Shown here: positions 1-7,899 of the stretch, one piece after another
Layout of the letters: the number at the start of each line of letters is the position of its first letter
Position numbering within the stretch: the first letter of the stretch is position 1
Assembly: GCA_963755815.1 (NCBI GenBank)
Contig: CAVWLF010000003.1
Coordinates: forward strand, 62,001 to 126,000
Source: Palsa-506 sp963755815
GTDB lineage: Bacteria > Actinomycetota > Actinomycetes > Streptosporangiales > Streptosporangiaceae
Reading direction: 5' to 3'
Length of the DNA: 64,000 bases
Made by a program: the position numbers and the translations under genes
The notes under the pieces: model-generated
Databases searched by the model: none
What the model was told of the DNA's origin: nothing
Seen by the model: only the letters and a program-made list of their open reading frames with translations

Positions 1-94
1 GGCCGCTGTCGCGCACCACCCGGACCGCGTCCGCGACGTACTCGGCGACGGCCTCGCCCACGCCCAGCGGCGTCACCGAGAAGGCGACCAGCAT
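1..94 (-). CDS. MTH1187/YkoF-type thiamine-binding protein, N-terminal part
   Basis: Only the first 31 codons are in the window, and the gene runs off the left edge. The visible start MLVAFSVTPLGVGE, followed by an EYVADAVRVVRDSG-like helix, is the usual opening of the small MTH1187 (formerly DUF77) family, about 100 residues long. These are soluble thiamine-binding proteins that assemble as multimers. The start is supported by an AGGAGAA ribosome binding site about eight bases upstream on the minus strand. The family call rests on this short segment alone, so the remaining residues are unverified. It lies downstream of and in the same direction as the DUF6458 gene, only 26 bp away, so the two may be cotranscribed. 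Confidence 0.75.
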   Translation of the reverse strand, partial: MLVAFSVTPLGVGEAVAEYVADAVRVVRDSG

Positions 95-120
95 CGTGGT
101 TCTCCTGCCTGGGTAGTGGG

Positions 121-675
121 TCAGAGATCGTCTTCCAGGTGCGCGGGCGCGTCCGGGCTGATGTGCGTGCCGTCATCTCGCATCGCGGCCACGTCCTCGG
201 CTGATTCCCTCCGGATCTCGGCCAGGCTCTTGCGGCGGAAGCTGGGCCAGATCCGGCTGCGCGGCGGCTCGCCCGACGCTAGCTCGTCCAGGGTCAGCTG
301 CTCCGGCCGCAGCTCATCCGGCGGCAGCTCGTCCGATGCCCGGTCATCCGGGGCCAGGTCGATCAGTGCTAGCTCATCCAGCGGCGGCTCGTCCAGCGGC
401 AGGTCGTCCGGGGGCAGTTCGTCCGGCGGCAGCTCGTCCGGGGGCGGGCCCGGCGTCGGCCAGACCTGCACCACGGGCGGGAGCAGCAGGCCGGCGACTC
501 CGGTGAGGATCAGGATGACACCCACGATGTGCCAGTTCAGCGGGGAGGTCCCGGCCGTCACCGCGAACAGCAAGATCGCGCCGGCCGCGATCAGGAATAT
601 GCCGGTGCCGATGCTGATCGCGCCTCGCCGGCGCGGCGGCCGACCGGGCTGGCCCCGGCGGGTACCCGGTCTCAT
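121..675 (-). CDS. DUF6458-like membrane protein with acidic proline-rich repeat tail
   Basis: This is a 184-residue protein. Residues 18-70 form two membrane segments around ISIGTGIFLIAAGAILLFAV and VGVILILTGVAGLLL, which is the signature of the small actinobacterial DUF6458 family (normally about 75-100 residues, function unknown). After the second helix comes a long cytoplasmic or surface tail built of degenerate five-residue units such as PPDEL, PLDEP and APDDR, roughly residues 78-150, then a basic/acidic end. The tail is strongly acidic and proline-rich and makes the protein about twice the family length. The DNA of this stretch is a run of imperfect 15-base repeats, so the repeat number may vary between strains. 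What the tail does is unknown to me. Confidence 0.7.
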   Translation of the reverse strand: MRPGTRRGQPGRPPRRRGAISIGTGIFLIAAGAILLFAVTAGTSPLNWHIVGVILILTGVAGLLLPPVVQVWPTPGPPPDELPPDELPPDDLPLDEPPLDELALIDLAPDDRASDELPPDELRPEQLTLDELASGEPPRSRIWPSFRRKSLAEIRRESAEDVAAMRDDGTHISPDAPAHLEDDL

Positions 676-849
676 CGGCTCGCCGGGCCGGCGGCCGGGG
701 CGGTCGCGGCGGAAATGCCCATTACTCGGCTCCTGAGCCGGCGCCCCATCTGGCCTGCGCAGTAGCCAGGCTGGCCGCGCCAGCAGTGTTCCTTGCGTCG
801 CTGGACTCTGCCTGCCAACTTATGTCACCGCGGTCGCCTTTGGCACCCC

Positions 850-883
850 CGGCCCGGGACTCCGGCGGCGCGCGCCCGGGCCG
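850..883 (-). terminator. Hairpin after the RNA repair operon
   Basis: A 9-bp perfect G+C stem (850-858 paired with 875-883) with a 16-base loop lies six bases beyond the stop codon of pnkp in the direction of transcription. There is no T run. It is a plausible intrinsic-type terminator for the operon, by position and structure only. Confidence 0.45.
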
Positions 884-889
884 CCGGCA

Positions 890-3466
890 TCACAGCCGCG
901 GGTCGACCGGCTCGCTCTCCAGCGCGAGCACGCCGAACACGCACTCGTGCACCCGGAACGCAGGCTCGCGGCGGGTGAACCGCTCCAGGGCCTCGACTCC
1001 CAGCGCGAATTCACTGCCGGCCAGCGACCGCTTGCGCCCGAGGCTGCGCTCGCGCAGCCGGGCCAGGTTGCCGGCCAGCGCGTATTCCGGCCCGTAAATG
1101 ATCCGCAGGTACTCCGGGCCCCGGCACTTGATCCCCGGCTGGGCCAGGCCGTGCCTGCCCCGGGTGACCGGGGCGGCCGGCTTGACCACCATTCCCTCGC
1201 CGCCGGCCCCGGTGAGCTCTTCCCACCATGCGGTCACGGCCGCGTCCGCGCCGGGGTCGGCGAGATCGGCCGTGAGATAGCGGGTCGCCTTGATCAGCGG
1301 ATCGGCTGCGGCCAGCCGCCCGGCCGCTTCCATGTGCCACTCGTGATCGCGGCCGAAGCAGGTGCCGGCCGAGCCCGCCAGGACCTGGAACGGCGCCAGC
1401 CGCACGTCGTCCAGGGATGCCACCGGCCACACGTACGGCCGGTAGGCACGGACGAAGGATTCCGCCGCCAGCCGCCGCTGCCCGGTGCGCTCGCGCAGCC
1501 CGGTCACCTCCAGGCCCCTGGCCCGGGCCGCGTCCAGCAGCTCGGTGGCCGCGCCCAGCCCGGCCACGGCCGCGGCGCCGACCGCGGCGTAATGGCTGCT
1601 GATCAGCTCGTCCGCCTTCAGCGACCAGGGCAGGATCTCGCAGTCGAGCGCGGCCCAGTCGCCCAGGTCGTCCCACAGGCCGGCCGCCTCGATCGCGCCG
1701 CGCAGCCGGCTGAGCAGTTCCTCCTCCATCGGCGTATCGGCAAAGAACCGCCGGCCCGTGCGGGTATAGACGAGGCCGGCCTGCTCGGTGCCGAACCAGT
1801 CCCTGGCCGCGGCCGGCGTCCGGCAGACCACGGCCACCGCCCGCGAGCCCATGTGCTTCTCCTCGCACACCACCCGCGCCACGCCGTCCCGCCGGTAGGC
1901 GGCCAGCGCGTCGGCCGGATGCTCGAGGAGCCCGGGGCGGCCGCTGGCCGACACCGGCGCCATGGTCGGCGGCAGGTAGATCAGCCATTGCGGGGCGACC
2001 GCGAACCGGCTCATCACCTCCAGCGCGGCCGCCGCGTTCTCTTCCGGGATCGAGACCCGCCCGCGCAGCCGGGTCTCGATCCCCCGCCTGCCGAGCACGT
2101 CGGCGATGTCGAGCAGGCGGCCGGGCTCGTTTGCCGGTCTGGCCGCAGCGGTAGCCGCGGGCCCGGCTGCCGTCCCGGCCTCAGCCGTCGCGCCGCCGTC
2201 GGGCACCAGCGGGCGGGCCGGCTGGTAGTACACGCTCCGGGCCGGGACGGACACCAGTTCCCGCTCCGGATAGCGCAGCGCGGTCAGCCGGCCGCCGAAC
2301 ACGCAGCCGGTATCGATACAGATGGTGTTATTGACCCAAACGGGCACGGGGACCGGCGTGTGACCGTAGACCACGGTCGCCTGCCCCCGGTAGTCCTGCG
2401 CCCACGGGTAGCGGACCGGCAGCCCGAATTCGTCCGTCTCCCCGGTGGTTTCCCCGTACAGCGCGAACGACCGGACCGCAGCCGAGGCGCGGCCGTGCAT
2501 CTCCTGCCGCAGGCCCGCGTGGGCGACCACCAGCCGCCCGCCGTCCAGCACGTAGTGGCTGATCAGGCCGTCCAGGAAGGCGATCACCTGGGTCCGGAAC
2601 TCCTCCGGCGCGGCCGTCAGCTGCGCCAGCGACTCGGCCAGGCCATGGGTGACCTTGACGTCGCGGCCGCGCAGCGCCCGCAGCAGCTTGCTCTCGTGGT
2701 TGCCGGAAACGCACAGCGCGGTGCCGGCCGCGGTCATGGCCAGCACCGTGGCGAGCACGCCCGGCGTGTCCGGGCCGCGGTCGACCAGGTCACCGAGGAA
2801 CACCGCGGTCCGGCCCGCCGGATGCCGCCATCCGCCATCGGCGGCGGGCCGGTAGCCGAGCGCGTCCAGCAGGTCGGTCAGTTCCCGGTGGCAGCCGTGC
2901 ACGTCGCCGATGACGTCAAACGGCCCGTGCTCGCCGGACCGGTCGGTCCAGGCCGGCTCCCTGATCACCGCCGCGGCGTCCACCTCGGCCGGGCCGGTGA
3001 GGACGAACACGCGGCGGAATCCCTCCCGCTCCAGCCGCCGGACCGAGCGCGCGAGCATCGCGTGCTGCCGGGCGACCACCCCGGGTCCGAAGCTGCGGTC
3101 GGCCCGCGCCGCGTTCCGCTCGATGCAGGTCCGCTCGCTGATATCGAGCACGATCGCGACCGGCAGCACATGATGCTCGCGGGCCAGCGCCACCAGCGGC
3201 CGCCGCGCGTCCGGCTGCACGTTCGTGGCGTCGATCACGGTCAGCCGCCCGATGGCGAGCCGCTTGGCGGCGACCAAGTGCAGCGCCTCGAAGGCCGCCG
3301 CGGTCACCGACTGGTCGTTCTCGTCGTCGCCGACCAGGCCGCGGAAGAAGTCCGAGGACAGCACCTCGGTCGGCCGGAAGTGCCGGGCGGCGAAGGTTGA
3401 TTTGCCGGACCCGGTCACCCCGACGAGCACGACCAGGGACAGCTCGGGGATCTTGATCGTGGTCAC
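890..3466 (-). CDS. pnkp: Polynucleotide kinase-phosphatase (RNA repair enzyme Pnkp)
   Basis: Bacterial Pnkp heals and seals broken RNA ends. It phosphorylates 5'-OH ends, removes 2',3'-cyclic or 3' phosphates, and provides an adenylyltransferase module that works with Hen1. All three domains are visible in the 858 residues (the Clostridium thermocellum enzyme is about 870). The kinase has P-loop GVTGSGKST at 16-24 and SDFFR near 38-42. The binuclear-metal phosphatase has GDVHG at 187-191, GDLVDRG at 225-231 and GNHE at 255-258. The ligase-like domain has the nucleophile motif EEKHMGSR with Lys537. The start is a GTG whose last two bases overlap the hen1 TGA stop (GTGA), so translation is coupled. 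An upstream in-frame extension exists but lies inside hen1 and is not used. It is the last gene of a three-gene minus-strand operon. Confidence 0.95.
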   Translation of the reverse strand: MTTIKIPELSLVVLVGVTGSGKSTFAARHFRPTEVLSSDFFRGLVGDDENDQSVTAAAFEALHLVAAKRLAIGRLTVIDATNVQPDARRPLVALAREHHVLPVAIVLDISERTCIERNAARADRSFGPGVVARQHAMLARSVRRLEREGFRRVFVLTGPAEVDAAAVIREPAWTDRSGEHGPFDVIGDVHGCHRELTDLLDALGYRPAADGGWRHPAGRTAVFLGDLVDRGPDTPGVLATVLAMTAAGTALCVSGNHESKLLRALRGRDVKVTHGLAESLAQLTAAPEEFRTQVIAFLDGLISHYVLDGGRLVVAHAGLRQEMHGRASAAVRSFALYGETTGETDEFGLPVRYPWAQDYRGQATVVYGHTPVPVPVWVNNTICIDTGCVFGGRLTALRYPERELVSVPARSVYYQPARPLVPDGGATAEAGTAAGPAATAAARPANEPGRLLDIADVLGRRGIETRLRGRVSIPEENAAAALEVMSRFAVAPQWLIYLPPTMAPVSASGRPGLLEHPADALAAYRRDGVARVVCEEKHMGSRAVAVVCRTPAAARDWFGTEQAGLVYTRTGRRFFADTPMEEELLSRLRGAIEAAGLWDDLGDWAALDCEILPWSLKADELISSHYAAVGAAAVAGLGAATELLDAARARGLEVTGLRERTGQRRLAAESFVRAYRPYVWPVASLDDVRLAPFQVLAGSAGTCFGRDHEWHMEAAGRLAAADPLIKATRYLTADLADPGADAAVTAWWEELTGAGGEGMVVKPAAPVTRGRHGLAQPGIKCRGPEYLRIIYGPEYALAGNLARLRERSLGRKRSLAGSEFALGVEALERFTRREPAFRVHECVFGVLALESEPVDPRL

Positions 3467-4902
3467 TGCGGCCGGCTCAGGATGGCGAGCTGCGTCGGCG
3501 GCCCGGCCCGCGGGTCTTCCGCCCCGACCGGCTCGAACGCCGCGGTGTAGCCGTGCCGCCCGGCGACCGCGCCGGCCCAGCCGCGGAATTCGTCCCGGCC
3601 CCACTCGAACCGGTGATCCGGATGCCGCCGGGCACCCGGCGCCAGGCCCGGGTAGCGGACGTTGTACTCGGCGTTGGGCGTGGTCACGACGACGGTGGCC
3701 GGGGCGGCCGCGCCGAACACGGCCTGCTCAAGCGCGTCCAGCCGGTCGCGATCGACGTGCTCGATCACCTCCATCAGCACGGCCGCGTCGTAGCCGGCCA
3801 GGCGCCGGTCGGAGTAGGTCAGCGCGCCCTGCAGCAGGCCGATCCGGGCCCGCTGCCGTGGCGCCATCTCGGCCAGCCGCAGCCGCCGGGCGGCTCGCTC
3901 CAGCGCGGCGGTGCTGGCGTCCACGCCGACGATCTGCTCGAACTGCCCGTCCTGCAGCAGCCCGGCGAGCAGGCGGCCGTCCCCGCAGCCGAGGTCGAGG
4001 ACGCGCCGCGCGCCGGATGCCCGCAGCGCCCCGAGCACGGCGGTCAGCCGCAGGTCCCGCAGCCGGGCATGCTCTCCGGTGACCGGCCCGCTGGCGGTCC
4101 CGGCGGCATCCGCGGCCCCGGTGCCCGCGGTTCCGGCGTCCTCGGCCCCGGCATTCTCGGCCTGCGCGGCTGAGTCCTCATCGAGCAGCCGCGCGATGGC
4201 GTCGGCCGCGAGACCCGGCTGGTGCCGCAGGTAGCGGCGGACGATCACGTCACGCTCGGGGTGCGCGGCCAGCCACTCGCCGGCGGCCGCCACCAGCTTG
4301 TCGATCTCGTCCTTGGTCACCCAGTAGTGCTTGTCGTCGTCCAGCACCGGCAGCAGGACGTACAGGTGGCCGAGGAGATCACGGACCCGGCAGCGCGCGG
4401 AAATCTCCGCGTCGAAGTACGGGCTGTCCCCCCACCAGGGAAACCGCGAGTCGAGCGGAATCGGCCGGGCGCTCACCTGGTAGCCGAGCGGCTCGAACAG
4501 CCGCCGCAGCAGCTCCTCGCCGCCGCGGCACGGCAGCACCGGCAGCCGCGCCGAGAGTTCCAGCCGTTCCTCCGGCAGCCCGGGACGTTCCTGGCACTGG
4601 CCCCGCAGCGCGGTGCCGAACACCTTGCGCAGCGCGACGCTGAGGAACGAGGACGCCACGTACGGCCGGTCGTTCACGTAGGCGGCGAGCGGGAACGGCC
4701 CGCCCCGGCTGCGGCGGACCAGCGCGACCGGGTCGACCTCCAGCAGCAGCGCGATGGTGCACCGCCCCGGCTCCGCCTCCGGGTAGAACGCGTGCGCGGT
4801 ACCGAAGCCAAGCTCCACCGAGCGCACGGCGGCCGGATTCTTGTGCAGCAGGAACCCGAGATCCGTGGCCGGCGGTGACGTGCTGGTGATCGTGAGCAGC
4901 AT
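3463..4902 (-). CDS. hen1: 3'-terminal RNA ribose 2'-O-methyltransferase Hen1
   Basis: Bacterial Hen1 methylates the 2'-OH at the 3' end of cleaved RNA before ligation, so that the repaired site resists recutting by ribotoxins, and it partners with Pnkp. The 479 residues show the expected two parts. The N-terminal region, about 1-240, opens with the family-typical MLLTITSTSPPATDLGFLLHKNP; it is followed by an alanine/glycine-rich linker at about 243-275 and a C-terminal SAM methyltransferase. In the latter, LDLGCGDGR (302-310) is the SAM loop, MEVIEH (Glu378, Glu381, His382) and His430 in DHRFEW match the metal-binding residues of Hen1, and TTPN precedes them. The ATG follows the stop of the upstream RyR-domain gene by only five bases and has no clear ribosome binding site of its own, which suggests coupling. 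Confidence 0.95.
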   Translation of the reverse strand: MLLTITSTSPPATDLGFLLHKNPAAVRSVELGFGTAHAFYPEAEPGRCTIALLLEVDPVALVRRSRGGPFPLAAYVNDRPYVASSFLSVALRKVFGTALRGQCQERPGLPEERLELSARLPVLPCRGGEELLRRLFEPLGYQVSARPIPLDSRFPWWGDSPYFDAEISARCRVRDLLGHLYVLLPVLDDDKHYWVTKDEIDKLVAAAGEWLAAHPERDVIVRRYLRHQPGLAADAIARLLDEDSAAQAENAGAEDAGTAGTGAADAAGTASGPVTGEHARLRDLRLTAVLGALRASGARRVLDLGCGDGRLLAGLLQDGQFEQIVGVDASTAALERAARRLRLAEMAPRQRARIGLLQGALTYSDRRLAGYDAAVLMEVIEHVDRDRLDALEQAVFGAAAPATVVVTTPNAEYNVRYPGLAPGARRHPDHRFEWGRDEFRGWAGAVAGRHGYTAAFEPVGAEDPRAGPPTQLAILSRPQ

Positions 4903-4907
4903 GACGG

Positions 4908-6605
4908 TCAGCGCGTCGCGGGCCGGAGCCGGAGGACCTGGAACCCGGCGGTCTCCAGGATCACCGGGAACTGCCGGATGGCGTCCCGGTCCTTGTCCTT
5001 GGCCCGCTCACTGAGCTGCTCCCAGTCCACCAGGTCGGGGTGATGCCGTTCATCCCGCTGCGGCCCGTACTCGAAACCCGCCGCCTGGCGCTCCTGGACC
5101 CAGCGCTCATGCTCCAGCTCGGCGAGCAGTTCGGCCTCGGCATCGGTGAACGCGAAGTCATGGGGCAAGTCGGACTCTGGCGTGATGACGCAGTGAATCC
5201 TGCTCAGCATGGCGCCGATGCGCGCGGCCTGGGTGAAGTTGGACTGCTGCAGATACTCCGGCAGCTCCTCCCAGGGCCGCATGGACTTGTTGTCCGCCGG
5301 TGCGTCTCCCCGGGCCGCGCCCGTTTCCAGGTAGCCCTGGTGGATGGCCCGGGCCAGCCGGTCATTGAGGTCAGCCCTGATCAGGTCGGGCACGCATGCC
5401 TCCTCCATCACGTCGAATACGGTCAGGCGGCCCTCCACATCATCCAGCAAGGCTCGCTCGCCGGTCAGGACCGAGTCGAAGGGCGTGGGCTGACCGATGC
5501 AGATCACCACCCGGTCGGATCGGTCGGCCACGGAATGGGCGGCGGCCAGCCCGGCGCTCAGCGCCTCCTCGTTGTCGGACAGGCAGACGAACATCAGCGT
5601 GGGCGCGTCATCGGCCAGCACGATTGAGGTGGTCCGGTCCTGGACTACGACCACGCAATTCTCGCGGACGGCCGCAAATTGCTCGATGTAACCGACGGCG
5701 GCCCCCGGGCTGTCGTCCTGGACCAGCACGGTTACCGGCGGATGACCAGGTATCCGGCGGCGGGCGATCTCGCGGAGCACGGCCCGGCCCAGCCAGCCGA
5801 AGCCGGCGATCACGACCCGCGGGGCGGCGCCGTTGGCGTCCGGCAGCGGGTGCTGGTCAAGCAGGACCTTGGCGGCTACTTCCTCGATGGAGAAGAAGTC
5901 CAGCCGGAAGCGCGGGTCACCGTCGGTCCCGATCCGCCGGGCCCGCAGCGCTGCGCAGATCTCCGCGTCGCGGACCTGCGCGTAGGTGGCCAGCGGGCGG
6001 CGGCGTTGCTGCGAGATCTCCAGCGCCCGCAGCGCGGTGGCGGCGTTCGTGATGCTGTGCTCGGTGCAGGCGTACACCTCGGCGGCGCGGCGGAGCCCGG
6101 CCGCGCGCAGCGTAGCGGCGTCCGTCGGGTCCCCGGGCACGTCGAGCAAGCGGTATCGCCGGGCCTGGGCGGCCGCCGCCTCGGTGGCGCAGACCAGCAC
6201 CACCTTGCGGTGGCTGACCCGCAACTGCCGGGACAGCTCAAGCGCGGCGGGGCCGTCGCCGGTCACGATCGGGTGCCCCGACGCCCGCGCGGCCTTCAGA
6301 TTCCGCAGTTGCTCGCTCATCAGCAGGCGGGTGGCCTCGACGGCGGCCAGGATCGTGATGCCGGGCGCAAGGAAGCGGGCGACCTGAAGCGAGGCCGTGA
6401 ACGGGCCGGGGCCGTTCAGCGGCGCCTGCAGCACGAACAGCTGCAGGTCGGCGAACATAATGTCGAGAAAGCTCCGGCCCATAGGCATCTGTTGCGCCAG
6501 GGGAGTGAGCACGTAGGCGCGGAGGCCGAAGTATCCGAGGACGAGCGCAGTAGCCGTCAGCGCGAGCCCGATCAGCCCGCGAGCTAACGCTCCATTCACG
6601 CGCAT
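4908..6605 (-). CDS. Membrane-anchored Rossmann (TrkA-N-like) and RyR-domain protein, first gene of the RNA repair operon
   Basis: This 565-residue protein has two N-terminal membrane segments (about residues 8-28 and 75-95). Two Rossmann-type nucleotide-binding units follow, one starting at HPIVTGDGPAALELSRQL and a second at RVVIAGFGWLGRAVL, as in TrkA-N/RCK-type regulators. The C-terminal 70 residues, with ELEHERWVQERQAAGF, YGPQRDERHHPDLVDW and KDKDRDAIRQFP, fit the small RyR domain first known from ryanodine receptors and later found in bacterial proteins linked to nucleotide signalling. No pore-forming filter is obvious, so it is more likely a sensor or channel accessory than a complete channel. 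It has its own Shine-Dalgarno (GGGGGA, eight bases from ATG) and is followed after five bases by hen1. I infer that it senses a stress or nucleotide signal for the repair pair; that link is not shown by sequence. Confidence 0.8.
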   Translation of the reverse strand: MRVNGALARGLIGLALTATALVLGYFGLRAYVLTPLAQQMPMGRSFLDIMFADLQLFVLQAPLNGPGPFTASLQVARFLAPGITILAAVEATRLLMSEQLRNLKAARASGHPIVTGDGPAALELSRQLRVSHRKVVLVCATEAAAAQARRYRLLDVPGDPTDAATLRAAGLRRAAEVYACTEHSITNAATALRALEISQQRRRPLATYAQVRDAEICAALRARRIGTDGDPRFRLDFFSIEEVAAKVLLDQHPLPDANGAAPRVVIAGFGWLGRAVLREIARRRIPGHPPVTVLVQDDSPGAAVGYIEQFAAVRENCVVVVQDRTTSIVLADDAPTLMFVCLSDNEEALSAGLAAAHSVADRSDRVVICIGQPTPFDSVLTGERALLDDVEGRLTVFDVMEEACVPDLIRADLNDRLARAIHQGYLETGAARGDAPADNKSMRPWEELPEYLQQSNFTQAARIGAMLSRIHCVITPESDLPHDFAFTDAEAELLAELEHERWVQERQAAGFEYGPQRDERHHPDLVDWEQLSERAKDKDRDAIRQFPVILETAGFQVLRLRPATR

Positions 6606-6725
6606 GCTGGCATTCCCCCGCCGGCCCGGCGGCCCGCCCGGATCCGCAAGTTGTCCGCGGAGTTCATAGTGCGCATCGTACGCAGCCAGCGCCCGGCGGG
6701 CCGCTTCTCCCGAGCCGGGCTCCGG

Positions 6726-6767
6726 GGCCGGGCGGCCGCAGCAACTGAAGGCCGGGCGGCCGCAGCA
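6726..6767. repeat. Two 18-base direct repeats, 24-base period
   Basis: GGCCGGGCGGCCGCAGCA occurs at 6726-6743 and again at 6750-6767. Both copies lie between the inverted repeat and the start of the RyR-domain gene, where a regulator site would be expected. Confidence 0.7.
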
Positions 6768-6782
6768 GAGTCAAGATCGGGT

Positions 6783-6840
6783 TAGCGGTTAAGATTTAGC
6801 CGGTTCCGCCGGCCCCAAACCGGCGAAATCTTAACCGCTA
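6783..6840. promoter_or_regulatory. Long inverted repeat, 22 of 23 bp paired
   Basis: The left arm 6783-6805 and right arm 6818-6840 match at 22 of 23 positions, around a 12-base loop. The core AGCGGTTAAGATTT is A+T-rich compared with everything around it. It is 84 bases past the SDR stop codon and 178 bases before the RyR-domain start. It could be a bidirectional terminator or an operator; no T run follows either arm, so I cannot choose. Confidence 0.6.
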
Positions 6841-6924
6841 TCTCGGGCCCTCTATGGGTGAGGCTGCTGGGACGCAGGGGGCAGGCCGCAGCCAGGACCC
6901 GGCCGGTGTCGTCGGTGCGGTGGA

Positions 6925-7668
6925 TCAGGCGAGTCCGCCGGAGGCCCGGATGTTCTGGCCGGTCAGCCACCGGGCATCCGGGCTCATCAGGAGCGCGACC
7001 ACGTCGGCCACGTCGGCCGGCTGGCCGAGTCGCCCCAGGGCCGTCAGCCCGGCGAGTTGCTCGTGCACTTCCTCGGCCGGGTTCGCGGTGCGGAACATCT
7101 CGGTATCCGTGGCGCCGGGGGACACCGAGTTCACGGTGATCTCACGTTCGCCGAGCTCGTAGGCGGCCACGCGGCTGAGCAGCTCCAGCGCGGCCTTGCT
7201 CGCGGCATAGGCGGCCATGCCGGGACCGTTGAGCACCGTGTTCACCGTCGAGATGTTCACGATGCGGCCGCCGTCCCGAAGGCGCCTGGCCGCCTCCCGG
7301 ATCAGCACGAACGGGCTCCTGACGTTGGCCATCATGACCGCGTCCCAATCCTCGTCGCTGGTCTCCGCGATCATGCCGGTGCCCGCGACGGCCGCGTTGT
7401 TGACGAGAATGTCCAGCGGCCCGGCGATCGCCTCGGCGTGGCCGAAGAGCCGCCGGGCCGCATCGGGATCCCTCAGGTCGGCCGCGACGGCATGCGCCCG
7501 GCCGCCGGCCGCGGTGATCGCCGCCACCACCTCGGCGGCCGCACCGGCGTTGGTCGCGTAGCTCAGCACGACCTCGGCGCCGTCGGCGGCCAGTCGCTCG
7601 GCTATGGCCCGGCCGATGCCCCGCGACCCTCCGGTCACCAGCGCGGTCTTCCCGCTCAGTCCGATCAC
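6925..7668 (-). CDS. SDR-family NAD(P)-dependent oxidoreductase
   Basis: This is a classical short-chain dehydrogenase/reductase of about 247 residues. The cofactor motif TGGSRGIG sits near the N-terminus, NNAA follows the fourth strand, and the catalytic set is Ser in NIST, then YAASK. The C-terminal VSPGATDTEMF and LMSPDARWLTGQNIRASGG stretches are standard for the FabG-like branch. The substrate cannot be read from the sequence. I chose the GTG at 7668 because the fold starts immediately after it (VIGLSGKTALVTGG); the frame stays open a further 50 codons upstream, but that extension does not look like SDR sequence. It is divergent from the secreted lysyl-oxidase-like gene. Confidence 0.85.
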   Translation of the reverse strand: MIGLSGKTALVTGGSRGIGRAIAERLAADGAEVVLSYATNAGAAAEVVAAITAAGGRAHAVAADLRDPDAARRLFGHAEAIAGPLDILVNNAAVAGTGMIAETSDEDWDAVMMANVRSPFVLIREAARRLRDGGRIVNISTVNTVLNGPGMAAYAASKAALELLSRVAAYELGEREITVNSVSPGATDTEMFRTANPAEEVHEQLAGLTALGRLGQPADVADVVALLMSPDARWLTGQNIRASGGLA

Positions 7669-7899
7669 AGCCAAAGCCTGCCACGCCGCCCTGGTCCGCT
7701 CTTGACTGCCTTGCCCCGTCCTGCTGCCTTCGGCTGCGGCGGCCGAGGCCAGGACCACCGCTGTTCCGGTCAGCCGGAGGCGCTGAGCCTGAATTGTTAC
7801 CCGGTTCGCAAATGTCACCTCCGCGGACGCAACGTCAGCCCCCGGCGGCGCGTCTGTTGGGTGACGATCGCGCGCGATCTGACCGAGGAGGAGAGGGCC

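Larger units (their letters stand above)
6606..6924. other. 319-bp intergenic region with direct and inverted repeats
   Basis: I see no convincing gene here. The stretch holds an 18-base direct repeat and a 23-base inverted repeat, annotated separately. It should contain the promoter of the RyR-hen1-pnkp operon and the 3' end of the SDR transcript. Confidence 0.6.

Noticed and set aside
301..440. Repeated GCTCGTCCGG-type units as regulatory repeats
   Set aside because: They encode the PPDEL-like protein tail in frame and are explained by the coding sequence.
947..3400. 817-codon open frame on the plus strand opposite pnkp
   Set aside because: It is the antisense shadow of a fully motif-bearing gene in high-G+C DNA; its translation is low-complexity Arg/Pro/Gly/Gln without any domain.
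7669..7818. Longer N-terminus for the SDR gene
   Set aside because: The added 50 residues have no SDR character and would occupy the divergent promoter region.
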